From NCBI RefSeq assembly GCF_002150005.2, contig NZ_MSPP01000003.1, positions 310,001 to 374,000 of the forward strand: a DNA stretch of 64,000 bases, read 5' to 3'. Position numbers and translations under genes: made by a program. The stretch comes from Marivivens niveibacter (GTDB lineage Bacteria; Pseudomonadota; Alphaproteobacteria; Rhodobacterales; Rhodobacteraceae). Positions 34,415 to 42,824 of the stretch are shown piece by piece (positions within the stretch are counted from its first letter, which is position 1; each line of letters starts with the position of its first letter). Under the pieces are notes generated by a model. It did no database searches, was not told where the DNA came from, and saw only the letters and a program-made list of their open reading frames with translations.

Positions 34415-34888
34415 ATGAATTACCAAGAAGTCGGATTGGATTCGATAGATTGCCGAATCCTAGAGGTGCTGCAAAAGGACGGCCGCCTGTCGAACGCGGA
34501 ATTGTCGGAACGGGTGAACCTATCCGCATCCGCTTGTCACCGCCGCGTCCAGCGTTTGGAAAAGGATGGGTTCATTGCGGGCTATGTCGCGCTGGTCGAT
34601 CCGCGCAAAATCGGGCGCAAAACGACCGTGTTCGTGGAAATCACCCTGTCAGGCCAATCGGACGAAGTTCTGAGCGGATTTGAACGCGCTGTGGCGCTGA
34701 TACCCGATGTGCTGGAATGCCATCTGATGGCGGGGTCGGCGGATTACCTGCTGAAAGTCGTGGCGGAAGACGCCGAAGATTTCGCGCGCATTCACCGCCG
34801 TCATTTGGCGGGCCTGCCGGGGGTGCAAACCCTGCAATCGTCGTTTTCGTTGAAACAGGTGCGCCAGACCACCGCGCTGCCGATCTAA
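34415..34888 (+). CDS. Lrp/AsnC family transcriptional regulator
   Basis: 157 residues. N-terminal helix-turn-helix DSIDCRILEVLQKDGRLSNAELSERVNLSASACHRRVQRLE, then the RAM effector domain with GSADYLLKVVAEDAEDF. The start at 34415 is the first ATG that gives a normal Lrp N-terminus; the frame is open far upstream but overlaps ald antisense. It is divergent from ald, which matches the AldR/BldR arrangement in which Lrp proteins induce alanine dehydrogenase. Confidence 0.92.
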   Translation: MNYQEVGLDSIDCRILEVLQKDGRLSNAELSERVNLSASACHRRVQRLEKDGFIAGYVALVDPRKIGRKTTVFVEITLSGQSDEVLSGFERAVALIPDVLECHLMAGSADYLLKVVAEDAEDFARIHRRHLAGLPGVQTLQSSFSLKQVRQTTALPI

Positions 34889-34893
34889 TAAAA

Positions 34894-34919
34894 AACCCCC
34901 GCTGAAAACAGCGGGGGTT
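34894..34919. terminator. Bidirectional terminator between lrp-like gene and rpsU
   Basis: Perfect 11-bp stem AACCCCCGCTG/CAGCGGGGGTT with AAAA loop; A-run on the left serves rpsU, shorter T-run on the right serves the lrp-like gene. Confidence 0.88.
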
Positions 34920-34942
34920 AATTCATCGCAATGGGGTGCTAA

Positions 34943-35149
34943 TTAAAGCAGACCTTCGCGTTGCAGCTTCTTACGAGCCAGTTTGCGCTGACGACGAATC
35001 GCTTCAGCTTTCTCACGGGCTTTCTGAACGGATGGCTTTTCGAAATGTTGCTTCAGCTTCATTTCGCGGAATACGCCTTCACGCTGCAGTTTTTTCTTAA
35101 GGGCACGAAGTGCCTGTTCTACGTTGTTATCGCGAACACTAACCTGCAT
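34943..35149 (-). CDS. rpsU: 30S ribosomal protein S21
   Basis: 68-residue basic small-subunit protein. [21 protein letters not shown] opens the family consensus; [11 protein letters not shown] is the Lys/Arg-rich C-terminus. AAAGGTGG lies before the ATG. S21 helps start-codon recognition on the 30S platform. Monocistronic with its own promoter and terminator. Confidence 0.97.
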   Translation of the reverse strand: MQVSVRDNNVEQALRALKKKLQREGVFREMKLKQHFEKPSVQKAREKAEAIRRQRKLARKKLQREGLL

Positions 35150-35202
35150 GTGGTTTTCACCACCTTTCTAAGTTGGATTTGCAAATAGTTGCAGGAGTGG
35201 CG

Positions 35203-35231
35203 CGTATAGCAAACCGCCCTAGATTTGTCTA
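35203..35231 (-). promoter_or_regulatory. Putative promoter of rpsU
   Basis: Reading the - strand: TAGACA (complement of 35226-35231), 17-base spacer, TATACG (complement of 35203-35208). About 50 bases of leader before the rpsU start. Confidence 0.55.
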
Positions 35232-35254
35232 GTGTACCCCCAAAGGAGACCGCC

Positions 35255-35932
35255 ATGACCGATTTGCAGCAGCAATTGCTAGACGCGATTATTCCAAACG
35301 TAGTGTTTGATGGCTGGACGGATGCCGCATTTGAACGCGCCGCCGAAGATGTCGGTGTGTCGGTTTCGGCTGCGCGCGCTGTCTGTCCGCGCGGCGCGAC
35401 CGATCTGGCGGTGGCCTATCACAAACATGGTGACGACCTGATGCTGGCGCGGATTGCCGAAGCCGATATGTCCGCCCTGCGCTATAGCGAAAAGGTCGCC
35501 GCAGCGATCCGTTTCCGGCTAGAGGTCGCGGACAAAGAACTGGTGCGCCGCGGCACAACGTTGTTTTCGCTGCCGCATTTGGCCCTGATTGGCGGGCAGC
35601 TGATCTGGGGCACGGCTGACGCGATCTGGAATGCGCTGGGCGATACCTCGGATGATTATAACTGGTATTCGAAACGCACCATCCTATCTGGCGTTTATGG
35701 GTCATGCGTTCTGTTCTGGTTGGGCGATGATACGGGCGGCGAAGCAACCCGCGAATTCATCGACCGCCGTATTGAAAACGTGATGCAATTTGAAAAATTC
35801 AAAACCTCGGTGAAATCGACACCTATTGTGGGGCAATTTGCCAGTGGTTTGGAAAAAATGTTGTCGGGCATCAAACGCCCATCGGCAGCGGCGCGGGATG
35901 ATTTGCCCGGTCGCTGGACGCTAAACGATTAA
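35255..35932 (+). CDS. COQ9 family ubiquinone biosynthesis protein
   Basis: 225 residues. TetR-like fold with the COQ9 patterns GWTDAAFERAAEDVGVS near the N-terminus and DIWNALGDTSDDYNWYSKRTILSGVYGS-type core near 120-150 (here ADAIWNALGD). In eukaryotes COQ9 binds lipids and delivers substrate to COQ7; alphaproteobacteria have it too. AAAGGAG precedes the ATG at 35255. Ten bases before the quinone oxidoreductase gene, so co-transcribed, which links two quinone-related functions. Confidence 0.88.
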   Translation: MTDLQQQLLDAIIPNVVFDGWTDAAFERAAEDVGVSVSAARAVCPRGATDLAVAYHKHGDDLMLARIAEADMSALRYSEKVAAAIRFRLEVADKELVRRGTTLFSLPHLALIGGQLIWGTADAIWNALGDTSDDYNWYSKRTILSGVYGSCVLFWLGDDTGGEATREFIDRRIENVMQFEKFKTSVKSTPIVGQFASGLEKMLSGIKRPSAAARDDLPGRWTLND

Positions 35933-35942
35933 GGATATTTCC

Positions 35943-36923
35943 ATGTCTGAAATGATGCGCGCGGTGGAAATCACCCAAGCCGGCGGTCCCGAAGTCTTGG
36001 CTCCAACTCAGCGCCCAATCCCCACACCGAATGCGGGCGAGGTTGTGATCAAGGTTGAATATGCAGGGGTAAATCGCCCTGACGCATTGCAACGGGCTGG
36101 CCTATACGCGCCGCCCCCAACTGCCAGCGATCTGCCAGGGCTAGAGGCGTCTGGCGTTGTGACCGCAGTGGGCGAAGGCGTCAAAGACGTCGAAGTGGGC
36201 GACGAGGTTTGCGCACTGCTGCCTGGGGGCGGATACGCCGAATATGTTGCAACACCAGCCGCGCATTGTCTGCCCATCCCGTCCGGCGTTTCGATGCGCG
36301 ATGCGGCCTGTCTGCCCGAAACGTTTTTCACCGTCTGGTCCAACGTGTTCATGCGCGGCGGCCTAAAGCGTGGTCAAAAATTTTTGGTACATGGTGGATC
36401 TTCGGGTATTGGCACAACCGCAATTCAACTGGCCAAGGCGCGTGGCGCACGCGTTTTTGCGACCGCAGGGTCAGATGAAAAATGTGCCGCTTGCGTCGAT
36501 CTGGGGGCCGAGGCGTGTTTCAATTATCGCGAAGTTGATTTCGTTGATGAAATGAAAAAGCTGGGTCGTGCTGATGTTATTCTGGACATGGTTGGCGGAC
36601 CTTACATCGAACGTAATATCAAATCGTTAGCTGATGACGGCACCTTGGTTCAGATTGCGTTTTTGATGGGCGCGAAGGTCGAGGTGAATTGGGCCGCATT
36701 GATGATGCGCCGCCTGACCTTTACGGGGTCAACGTTGCGCCCTCAATCTGATGCGGCAAAGGCGGAAATCGCGAAACAGCTAAACCACCATGTGTGGCCG
36801 CTGATTGCATCAGGTCAGGTGAGCCCCGTCATTCACAAAGAATTCCCGTTAGAACAGGCCGCTGCCGCCCATGCATTGATGGAAAGCAGCGCCCACATTG
36901 GGAAAATCGTTCTGTCGGTTTAA
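35943..36923 (+). CDS. NAD(P)H-quinone oxidoreductase, PIG3-type MDR
   Basis: 326 residues. Zinc-free medium-chain dehydrogenase of the PIG3/TP53I3 group: VEITQAGGPEVL at the N-terminus, YAGVNRPDALQRAGLYAPPP (PIG3-specific), CLPETFFTVWSNVF, and the cofactor loop VHGGSSGIGTTAIQLAKARG. It reduces quinones using NADPH. Second gene after COQ9. The TAA stop is shared tail-to-tail (TTAA) with the RNase T2 gene. Confidence 0.9.
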   Translation: MSEMMRAVEITQAGGPEVLAPTQRPIPTPNAGEVVIKVEYAGVNRPDALQRAGLYAPPPTASDLPGLEASGVVTAVGEGVKDVEVGDEVCALLPGGGYAEYVATPAAHCLPIPSGVSMRDAACLPETFFTVWSNVFMRGGLKRGQKFLVHGGSSGIGTTAIQLAKARGARVFATAGSDEKCAACVDLGAEACFNYREVDFVDEMKKLGRADVILDMVGGPYIERNIKSLADDGTLVQIAFLMGAKVEVNWAALMMRRLTFTGSTLRPQSDAAKAEIAKQLNHHVWPLIASGQVSPVIHKEFPLEQAAAAHALMESSAHIGKIVLSV

Positions 36924-37555
36924 CGCACCGGATCAAATAGGGCGTCATCTAGCGAACAGTCGCGGATGACGTCGCTGCCGCAGCGGCGAAATTCCAGATC
37001 TTTGGTCATGCAGATGCGGACCTCTTGGATGTAACCGGATCGGCAGGTCACGGTGATTTCATCCGCGTCCAATTCGTCATTTTGATCCATGAACGCTTCT
37101 TCGATCAGGGATGCAGGCAGGCTGACCTGACTGGTCAGTTTGCGGAATGCCTGCGGAATGACAAAGGTTTCATAGGCTTCGCGGGCCAGGGCGTAATACT
37201 GGGTCGAATTCAGGCCCGAACATACGCCGTGTTTGTTCCACTGATACCACGCAAGACCTGACGTTCCCATGATGTCTGCCATTTCGGATGTCTGGCGGCG
37301 GGTTGGGTTGGGTACAGTCGTTGGACAATAGTCAGGCCACCCCGATTCATATTGCGGCCACAGGCCATGCAGGACCCAACCGAAATCTTCGCTTTCGTCA
37401 CATTGCGGGGAATCGCGGCCGTCTCCTTCTAACGCGCACCAGTTCGGCGACCATGATAGGGCCATCACGTAGTAGTCAAAATCGCCCGCGGTCCCGTCGG
37501 CTGCTGCGGATATAGGTGCAAAGGCAAGGCCAAGGGCCGTTATCAGTCGTTTCAT
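36920..37555 (-). CDS. Ribonuclease T2 family protein, exported
   Basis: 211 residues with a signal peptide (1-19). CAS I is LHGLWPQ with catalytic His63. CAS II reads WYQWNKHGVC: Lys108 and His109 are present but the usual His-Glu pair before them (H104, E105 in RNase Rh) is Tyr-Gln. The Glu is thought to assist catalysis, so activity may be altered. Several Cys can form disulfides, consistent with periplasmic location. Degrades RNA by 2',3'-cyclic intermediates if active. Confidence 0.88.
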   Translation of the reverse strand: MKRLITALGLAFAPISAAADGTAGDFDYYVMALSWSPNWCALEGDGRDSPQCDESEDFGWVLHGLWPQYESGWPDYCPTTVPNPTRRQTSEMADIMGTSGLAWYQWNKHGVCSGLNSTQYYALAREAYETFVIPQAFRKLTSQVSLPASLIEEAFMDQNDELDADEITVTCRSGYIQEVRICMTKDLEFRRCGSDVIRDCSLDDALFDPVR

Positions 37556-37620
37556 ATTTTGTCTTTTCTTAAAGGGTCAGCGCGACTATATAGGACCAGA
37601 GTTCCCCTACAATGTGAACT

Positions 37621-37655
37621 GGACTGGAAAATTCCCAGTCCGCCCCTTGCGGGGC
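37621..37655 (+). other. Tandem hairpins in the TrcR leader
   Basis: Two adjacent stem-loops upstream of the DUF1013 gene: GGACTGG/CCAGTCC (37621-37641, 7-base loop) and GCCCC/GGGGC (37642-37655, TTGC loop). They end about 32 bases before the ATG and leave AGGAG free. They could stabilise the 5' end or regulate translation; no known riboswitch or protein-binding motif is recognised. Confidence 0.55.
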
Positions 37656-37687
37656 AGCGGGGAAGATTTGCGTTAGGAGTAGCTGAG

Positions 37688-38446
37688 ATGGCTGATAAAC
37701 CGATTATGGCGAAAGCCACCGCTGTTTGGCTGATCGACAACACAACGATCAGCTTTAAACAGATTGCCGATTTCGTTGGCATGCACGAACTGGAAATCCA
37801 AGGCATCGCTGATGGTGATGTTGCGCCGGGCGTCAAAGGTTTTGACCCTGTAGCGAACAACCAGCTGACCCAGGAAACCATCGATAAAGCTGAACAGGAC
37901 CCGCTGTACAAGCTGAAGCTAAAGTTCAACCCGTCCGCAGCAGGCGAAGAAAAACGCCGTGGCCCACGGTACACTCCGCTGTCGAAACGTCAGGACCGTC
38001 CGAATTCGATCCTGTGGCTGGTGAAATTCCACCCAGAGCTGGCAGACGCCCAAATCGCAAAACTGGTTGGCACCACGAAACCAACCATTCAGGCGATCCG
38101 TGAACGCACGCACTGGAACATCCAGAACATGCAGCCAATCGATCCTGTTGCGCTGGGCCTGTGTAAACAGTCTGAGTTGGATGCCGCCGTTCAAAAGGCA
38201 AACGCGAAACGCGCTGCCGAAGGTACAGCAATGTCCGACGACGAACGCCGCAAATTGGTGTCGACCGAACAGTCGCTGGATATGCCTGCAGAACCTAAAA
38301 TCCCAACCGCAATTTCCGGTCTAGAAGCGTTCACGCTGAGCGAAGACAACAACGACGAAGATCCGCGTGGCGATGATGAATTCGCAGATGCTGACAGCTT
38401 CTTTAACCTGCCAGGTGACGCGGGTGACGACGAAGACGACAAATAA
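37688..38446 (+). CDS. trcR: TrcR-like transcriptional cell-cycle regulator (DUF1013)
   Basis: 252 residues. Contains the DUF1013 body: KATAVWLIDNTTISFKQIADF, LVKFHPELADAQIAKLVGTT, IRERTHWN and a strongly acidic C-tail (DDEFADADSFFNLPGDAGDDEDDK). In Caulobacter the DUF1013 protein TrcR travels with RNA polymerase and supports CtrA-dependent cell-cycle promoters. Function here is by family. AGGAG lies before the ATG at 37688; the frame is open 43 codons upstream but that stretch is the hairpin leader. Ends at a strong terminator. Confidence 0.88.
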   Translation: MADKPIMAKATAVWLIDNTTISFKQIADFVGMHELEIQGIADGDVAPGVKGFDPVANNQLTQETIDKAEQDPLYKLKLKFNPSAAGEEKRRGPRYTPLSKRQDRPNSILWLVKFHPELADAQIAKLVGTTKPTIQAIRERTHWNIQNMQPIDPVALGLCKQSELDAAVQKANAKRAAEGTAMSDDERRKLVSTEQSLDMPAEPKIPTAISGLEAFTLSEDNNDEDPRGDDEFADADSFFNLPGDAGDDEDDK

Positions 38447-38466
38447 GTTGGTTGTTAGTTGAACAC

Positions 38467-38496
38467 AAAACGCCCTGCATTTTGCGGGGCGTTTTT
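38467..38496. terminator. Terminator between trcR and recR
   Basis: 13-bp stem (AAAACGCCCTGCA with TGCGGGGCGTTTT, one wobble), TTT loop, T-run on the right. The convergent recR stop is at 38500, so it may serve both strands. Confidence 0.88.
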
Positions 38497-38499
38497 CGT

Positions 38500-39093
38500 T
38501 TACAGGCTGCGGCGGGCGCGTAGGGCGGCTGTGATCGTGCCGTCGTCCAGATAGTCCAATTCGCCGCCCACAGGGACGCCTTGGGCCAATGACGTCACTG
38601 TCACATGCCCCAATTGATCCGCGATGTAATGCGCCGTGGTTTGCCCGTCGATTGTGGCGGATAGCGCAAGGATCACCTCGGTCACGTTTTCAGACGTCAC
38701 GCGGTCGATCAGTTTGGGTATGTGCAGATCCTCGGGGCCGACAGCGTCCAGTGCGGATAGGGTGCCGCCCAGCACATGATACCGCCCGCGGAACACGCCC
38801 GACCGTTCCATCGCCCACAGGTCGGCCACGTCTTCGACCACGCAAATTTCGCCAGTCGCGCGGCGGTCATCTTCGCAGATTTTGCAAATATCGGACGTGC
38901 CGATGTTGCCGCAGTTCAGGCATTCACGGGCCGATTGACCGACGCGCATCATCGCGTCCGCCAACGGGATCATCTGCTGTTTGCGTTTCTTGATCAGATG
39001 CAAAACAGCACGCCGCGCCGACCGAGGCCCAAGCCCAGGCAGTTTGGACAAAAGACCGATCAGGTCTTCGATATCTTGCGGCCCGTCAGCCAT
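38500..39093 (-). CDS. recR: Recombination mediator RecR
   Basis: 197 residues. N-terminal helix-hairpin-helix ([23 protein letters not shown]), Cys4 zinc finger C58/C61/C70/C73, Toprim domain with [12 protein letters not shown], and Walker-B-like [15 protein letters not shown]. RecR with RecF/RecO loads RecA onto SSB-coated DNA. Last of the dnaX-orf-ebfC-recR block, three bases after ebfC. Confidence 0.97.
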   Translation of the reverse strand: MADGPQDIEDLIGLLSKLPGLGPRSARRAVLHLIKKRKQQMIPLADAMMRVGQSARECLNCGNIGTSDICKICEDDRRATGEICVVEDVADLWAMERSGVFRGRYHVLGGTLSALDAVGPEDLHIPKLIDRVTSENVTEVILALSATIDGQTTAHYIADQLGHVTVTSLAQGVPVGGELDYLDDGTITAALRARRSL

Positions 39094-39096
39094 AAA

Positions 39097-39441
39097 TCAG
39101 AACGGCAGGTCCATACCCGGAGGCAGGCCAAGTTCGCTGGTGATTTTTTCCATTTCCTGACGCGACCGTTCGGAGGCGCGCGATTGCGCGTCTTTGATCG
39201 CGGCCAAGATCAGGTCTTCGACCATTTCTTTGTCGTCGCCCGAAAAAATCGACGGATCGATGTCCAGCGATTTCAATTCACCTTTGGCGGATGCGACGGC
39301 CTTGACCAGACCTGCGCCGGCTTCGCCTGTGACGGTGATGTTGTTCAGGTCATCCTGCATTTGCTGCATTTTGCCCTGCATTTCTTGTGCTTTTTTCATC
39401 ATCTTGGCCATATCGCCAAGACCGCCCATACCTTTGAACAT
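39097..39441 (-). CDS. ebfC: YbaB/EbfC family nucleoid-associated protein
   Basis: 114 residues. Central coiled-coil (KMMKKAQEMQGKMQQMQDDL) then the YbaB beta-sheet with VTGEAGAGLVKAVASAKGELKSLDIDPS. Dimeric DNA-binding tweezer protein; conserved between dnaX and recR in many bacteria, as here. Confidence 0.93.
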   Translation of the reverse strand: MFKGMGGLGDMAKMMKKAQEMQGKMQQMQDDLNNITVTGEAGAGLVKAVASAKGELKSLDIDPSIFSGDDKEMVEDLILAAIKDAQSRASERSRQEMEKITSELGLPPGMDLPF

Positions 39442-39444
39442 TGT

Positions 39445-39855
39445 CTAAACCCTTGGTTTTCTGATGCGCCGAATGGCGCGAATGATGGCAAACGCCGCAA
39501 CGATCGCGGCAAATCCTGCAGACAAATAAGGCGGAGCAATACAGCCTTCGGCGCGGGCCAATGCCCAGATGCCATCCGTATCCGCCGCCCATAGCCGCGT
39601 TGATGTAAACATAAGCAGGAACGTCGCCGAAATCACCCCCAGCACCTGAAATGCGATGGGGCGGAAAAACGATCCGGGCAGGACTGCCAAAACCAGCAGC
39701 ATTAGGATCGGATTTGCAAACGTATACAGCGGTTCGGTCCAGATCGTGACCGCGCCTTTGTCGGCGTCCCACATGGGGCGCACGTATTGGCACACTTCGG
39801 CGAATGACGCGGTCGGGATCAGGGACAGGATTAATCCTCTTCGAAGGGGTCCCAT
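39445..39855 (-). CDS. Hypothetical small membrane protein between dnaX and ebfC
   Basis: 136 residues. N-terminal stretch resembles a signal sequence (MGPLRRGLILSLIPTASFA), then three hydrophobic segments (about 50-65, 68-83, 112-128) and a basic C-terminus (IRAIRRIRKPR). Family not recognised. The start overlaps dnaX by 25 bases, and it ends 3 bases before ebfC, so it is translated from the dnaX-recR message. No functional link to replication is evident. Confidence 0.65.
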   Translation of the reverse strand: MGPLRRGLILSLIPTASFAEVCQYVRPMWDADKGAVTIWTEPLYTFANPILMLLVLAVLPGSFFRPIAFQVLGVISATFLLMFTSTRLWAADTDGIWALARAEGCIAPPYLSAGFAAIVAAFAIIRAIRRIRKPRV

Positions 39856-41588
39856 TCGTCCTCTACTTCTTCCAATGCTTCTACGGCGGCTTCTTGTTGC
39901 AGTTCTTTGGCGGTGCGGACCTTGGCGATCTTTGCCTTTGGAAACTGCGCCAGTACGGCCTGTACGATGGGCAGGGTCGCGGCCTCGGCTTTGCGGGCGT
40001 TATCGGCGGCGATGTTCTGTTCGGTGATAGACGGTTCTGCGCCTTCGCTGACCAGAGTGATCACCCAGCGGTTGCCTGTCCAGCTTTGTAGGCGAGAGCC
40101 CAGTTTTTGCACCAAATCCTGCGGCGCGTTCGGCGCCAGATCGCATTCGATCCGTCCGGGACGGTAGTTCGCCAAACGGATGAAGTTTTCAACCTCGACC
40201 AGCAACTGCACATCGCGGTGGGCGCGGATCAGATCCAGAACGGACGCAAAGGTCGCATAGCGGGCAAGCGCATGTTCCGCCATTTGCGGCGCGGCGGATG
40301 CCATGGGGCCAGATGGGCCGCTGTGGGTTGGCGCAGGCGTGCCCGAATACGCGTTGGTGCTGCCGCCGCCCGATGGGGCCATGCGGGGGCCGCCACCGCC
40401 ACCACCGCCCGATGGGGGTGGGGACGCGTTTTGTAGTTTGCGCACCAGTTCGTCGGGCGTTGGCAATTCGGCCACGTGGGTCATGCGGATCACGGCCATT
40501 TCGGCGGCCATCATCGCGTTTGGCGCTTGGGCAATTTCTTCGATCGCTTTTAGCAGCATTTGCCACATGCGGGTCAGGACGCGCATCGGCAGTTGGCCCG
40601 CCATGGCCTGTCCACGAGCACGTTCATCAGGCGAAATTGTGGGGTCTTCGGCCGCGTCGGGCGTGATTTTGATGACGGACACCCAGTGGGTAATCTCTGC
40701 CAAATCGCGCAGGATCGCCATCGGGTCCGCGCCATCGGAATATTGGGCAGATAATTCGTTCAACGCCTCTGCCGCGTCGCCGCGCAGGATCATGTCAAAC
40801 AAGTCAAACACGCGGCCACGGTCTGCCAGACCCAGCATCGCGCGGACTTGTTCCGCGGTGGTTTCGCCCGCGCCGTGGGAAATCGCCTGATCCAGCAGCG
40901 ATGTCGCGTCACGCGCCGACCCTTCGGCAGCGCGGGTGATGAGGGCCAGCGCGTCCTCGGAAATTTGCGCGCTTTCGCCGCCGGCGATTTTCTTTAGTAG
41001 GCCGATCATCACCTCTGGTTCGATGCGGCGCAGGTCGAAACGCTGACAGCGGGACAGAACGGTGACGGGCACTTTGCGAATTTCGGTGGTCGCAAAGATG
41101 AATTTCACATGCGCTGGCGGTTCTTCCAACGTTTTCAGCAGCGCGTTGAACGCGCCGGTCGATAGCATGTGAACTTCGTCGATGATGTAGACTTTGTACC
41201 GGGCTGATGCCGCGCGGTAGTGAACGCTGTCGATGATTTCGCGGATGTTCGCGACGCCCGTGTTCGATGCCGCGTCCATTTCGATGACGTCGACGTGGCG
41301 GCCTTCGATAATCGCGGTGCAATGTTCGCACTGACCACACGGTTCGGTCGTTGGCCCGCCATTTCCATCTGGGCCGATACAGTTCATGCCCTTGGCGATG
41401 ATCCGCGCGGTCGTGGTTTTACCCGTTCCGCGAATCCCCGTCATAATGAACGCTTGGGCAATGCGACCCGCGTCGAACGCGTTTTTCAGCGTGCGCACCA
41501 TCGCGTCTTGCCCCACCAAATCGGCAAAGGTTTCAGGGCGATATTTGCGGGCGAGAACCTGATAGTTCTTTTGCGGGGCGTCAGTCAT
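39831..41588 (-). CDS. dnaX: DNA polymerase III subunits gamma and tau
   Basis: 585-residue clamp-loader ATPase. Walker A GIRGTGKT (51-58), zinc-binding Cys70/Cys84/Cys87/Cys90, Walker B IDEVHML, arginine-finger sensor SRCQRF. A Gly/Ser/Pro-rich linker at about 385-425 separates the ATPase from the tau-specific C-terminus. I see no A-AAA-AAG-type slippery site, so a programmed frameshift to gamma is not supported by inspection. First protein gene after ffs on this strand. Confidence 0.95.
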   Translation of the reverse strand: MTDAPQKNYQVLARKYRPETFADLVGQDAMVRTLKNAFDAGRIAQAFIMTGIRGTGKTTTARIIAKGMNCIGPDGNGGPTTEPCGQCEHCTAIIEGRHVDVIEMDAASNTGVANIREIIDSVHYRAASARYKVYIIDEVHMLSTGAFNALLKTLEEPPAHVKFIFATTEIRKVPVTVLSRCQRFDLRRIEPEVMIGLLKKIAGGESAQISEDALALITRAAEGSARDATSLLDQAISHGAGETTAEQVRAMLGLADRGRVFDLFDMILRGDAAEALNELSAQYSDGADPMAILRDLAEITHWVSVIKITPDAAEDPTISPDERARGQAMAGQLPMRVLTRMWQMLLKAIEEIAQAPNAMMAAEMAVIRMTHVAELPTPDELVRKLQNASPPPSGGGGGGGPRMAPSGGGSTNAYSGTPAPTHSGPSGPMASAAPQMAEHALARYATFASVLDLIRAHRDVQLLVEVENFIRLANYRPGRIECDLAPNAPQDLVQKLGSRLQSWTGNRWVITLVSEGAEPSITEQNIAADNARKAEAATLPIVQAVLAQFPKAKIAKVRTAKELQQEAAVEALEEVEDEWDPFEED

Positions 41589-41723
41589 GGCGTCCTATGG
41601 ATTCTGTCGTTGTGGGCAGAGTAGGGCTCCGCGCCGCCAAGGTCCACCACCGATCACCCATTTCGGGTTGATGTTGCGGGCAGGCGCGTCCAATCTGCGG
41701 CCAATAAAAAATAGGGACGCTGA

Positions 41724-42074
41724 ATGACCACCTTTGACGAAAAATACGCCCGCGCCGTTGAAATTCTGGAACAGCAGGGGATCACCCGTAACGCTTATGA
41801 ACCGCCCGTTGCGCGCCTGCTTCGCCGTTTTGGCAAACCTGTGCGCCCGCTGCATTTCATGGATCTGCAGCAACTGGCCATTTTTCAGGGCGCAACATTC
41901 GGCGTGATGTGGGGCCTGTTTATGTGGGTATTCATGTGGAGCCGCGGTTCCATGCCCCTATCGGTGATCATTTTCGCGATCATGGTCGCAGGCGTCACAT
42001 TCGGATTGGGATCGGCCTATGTCATCCTACGCCGCGCGGCCCGCGCCGAACTGCCCAAATGGGATGACCTATAA
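41724..42074 (+). CDS. Small membrane protein, DUF6404-like
   Basis: 116 residues. N-terminal soluble helix pair (EKYARAVEILEQQGITRNAYEPPVARLLRRFG) and two transmembrane helices (about 53-72 and 78-100). The layout (xxPPxxRLLxxxGxxxxPxHF then two TM helices) resembles DUF6404 proteins, which have no known function. It lies on the opposite strand between ffs and dnaX. Family assignment is from memory of the pattern. Confidence 0.6.
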   Translation: MTTFDEKYARAVEILEQQGITRNAYEPPVARLLRRFGKPVRPLHFMDLQQLAIFQGATFGVMWGLFMWVFMWSRGSMPLSVIIFAIMVAGVTFGLGSAYVILRRAARAELPKWDDL

Positions 42075-42091
42075 AGAAGGGGGGGTAAGGT

Positions 42092-42185
42092 GAGAGGCTG
42101 GACAACGACCCAAGCGGGGCTCGTTACGGCTGCTTCCTTCCGGACCTGACCGGGTTGGCGAGGCGCTCGCCCGCGCCAACCTCTC
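42092..42185 (-). ncRNA. ffs: Signal recognition particle RNA (4.5S type)
   Basis: The - strand carries the universally conserved domain IV core GGTCAGGTCCGGAAGGAAGC followed by AGCC. The ends are set by GAGAGGTTGG (5') pairing with CCAGCCTCTC (3') with one wobble, giving about 94 nt, the normal length of bacterial 4.5S RNA. It forms the SRP with Ffh for co-translational targeting. Lies upstream of dnaX on the same strand, a common alphaproteobacterial order. Confidence 0.95.
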
Positions 42186-42263
42186 GACGCGTCAGATATG
42201 TGACAACGCAGCCGAACGCAAGGGGCGAATTGGCAAGAAGTTTTAGCAATGTGCGGGGAAAAG

Positions 42264-42338
42264 TGGCAGCCCGTAGGGGAATCGAACCCCTCTTTCCAGG
42301 TTGAAAACCTGGCGTCCTAACCGATAGACGAACGGGCC
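42264..42338 (-). tRNA. tRNA-Glu (TTC)
   Basis: Complete 75-nt cloverleaf on the - strand with encoded CCA. Acceptor GGCCCGT pairs ACGGGCT; anticodon stem CCAGG/CCTGG encloses loop TTTTCAA with anticodon TTC; T-arm AGGGGTTCGATTCCCCT. Discriminator is G. Confidence 0.97.
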
Positions 42339-42392
42339 ACTGTGTGTGAGGCGGCTTCTAATCTTGGTCGCGCGTCAGCGCAAGAGACAAAA

Positions 42393-42821
42393 TCAATTCT
42401 TTTTGCGTCTACCTAAAAAAATTCCTGTCAGGATCAGGGCTACGCCAGCCGTTCGGGCGATTGGGTTGCCTGCGTTGTCCAATATGATATCCAGCGCGAC
42501 GCCTGATACCATTTGGCCCGCGATTACCAACACGGCGGTTTGTGCCGCGCCAATGCGGGCAATGATCCAGCTGCTGGCAGCAATGAAAACAACACCAACC
42601 ATCCCGCCTGCATAGGCGATGAGCGGCACATCAAACGCGTGCTGCGTTGGCATCAGCCCGCCAAAGATCAGGACGATCACGCAAAGAAAGACAAAGCCGA
42701 CCGCATGATTCCAAAACGACGATTCCATTGCGCTGGTCGATAGTGCCAATCGCCCGTTCACCTGACGGCTAAGGCCGACCAGAATACCGCCCGCAAAGGC
42801 CATGATGGAAAATAGGATCAT
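42393..42821 (-). CDS. DMT superfamily transporter half, YdcZ/DUF606
   Basis: 142 residues, five predicted transmembrane helices. The YdcZ/DUF606 pattern is visible: GGILVGLSRQVNGRLA near the N-terminus, SSFWNHAVGF, and ITGIFLGRRKK near the end. Members with five helices often act as pairs. It follows the 42825 gene with a three-base gap, so the pair is probably co-expressed. Substrate unknown. Confidence 0.82.
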   Translation of the reverse strand: MILFSIMAFAGGILVGLSRQVNGRLALSTSAMESSFWNHAVGFVFLCVIVLIFGGLMPTQHAFDVPLIAYAGGMVGVVFIAASSWIIARIGAAQTAVLVIAGQMVSGVALDIILDNAGNPIARTAGVALILTGIFLGRRKKN

Positions 42822-42824
42822 GGG

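Noticed and set aside
37559-37687. N-terminal extension of the DUF1013 gene
   Set aside because: The region encodes the two hairpins, and AGGAG lies just before ATG 37688.
39831-41588. Programmed frameshift in dnaX
   Set aside because: No A-run slippery heptamer and following hairpin seen at the expected place.
42100-42185. SRP RNA on the + strand
   Set aside because: The + strand shows the reverse complement of the conserved core, so the RNA is transcribed from the - strand.
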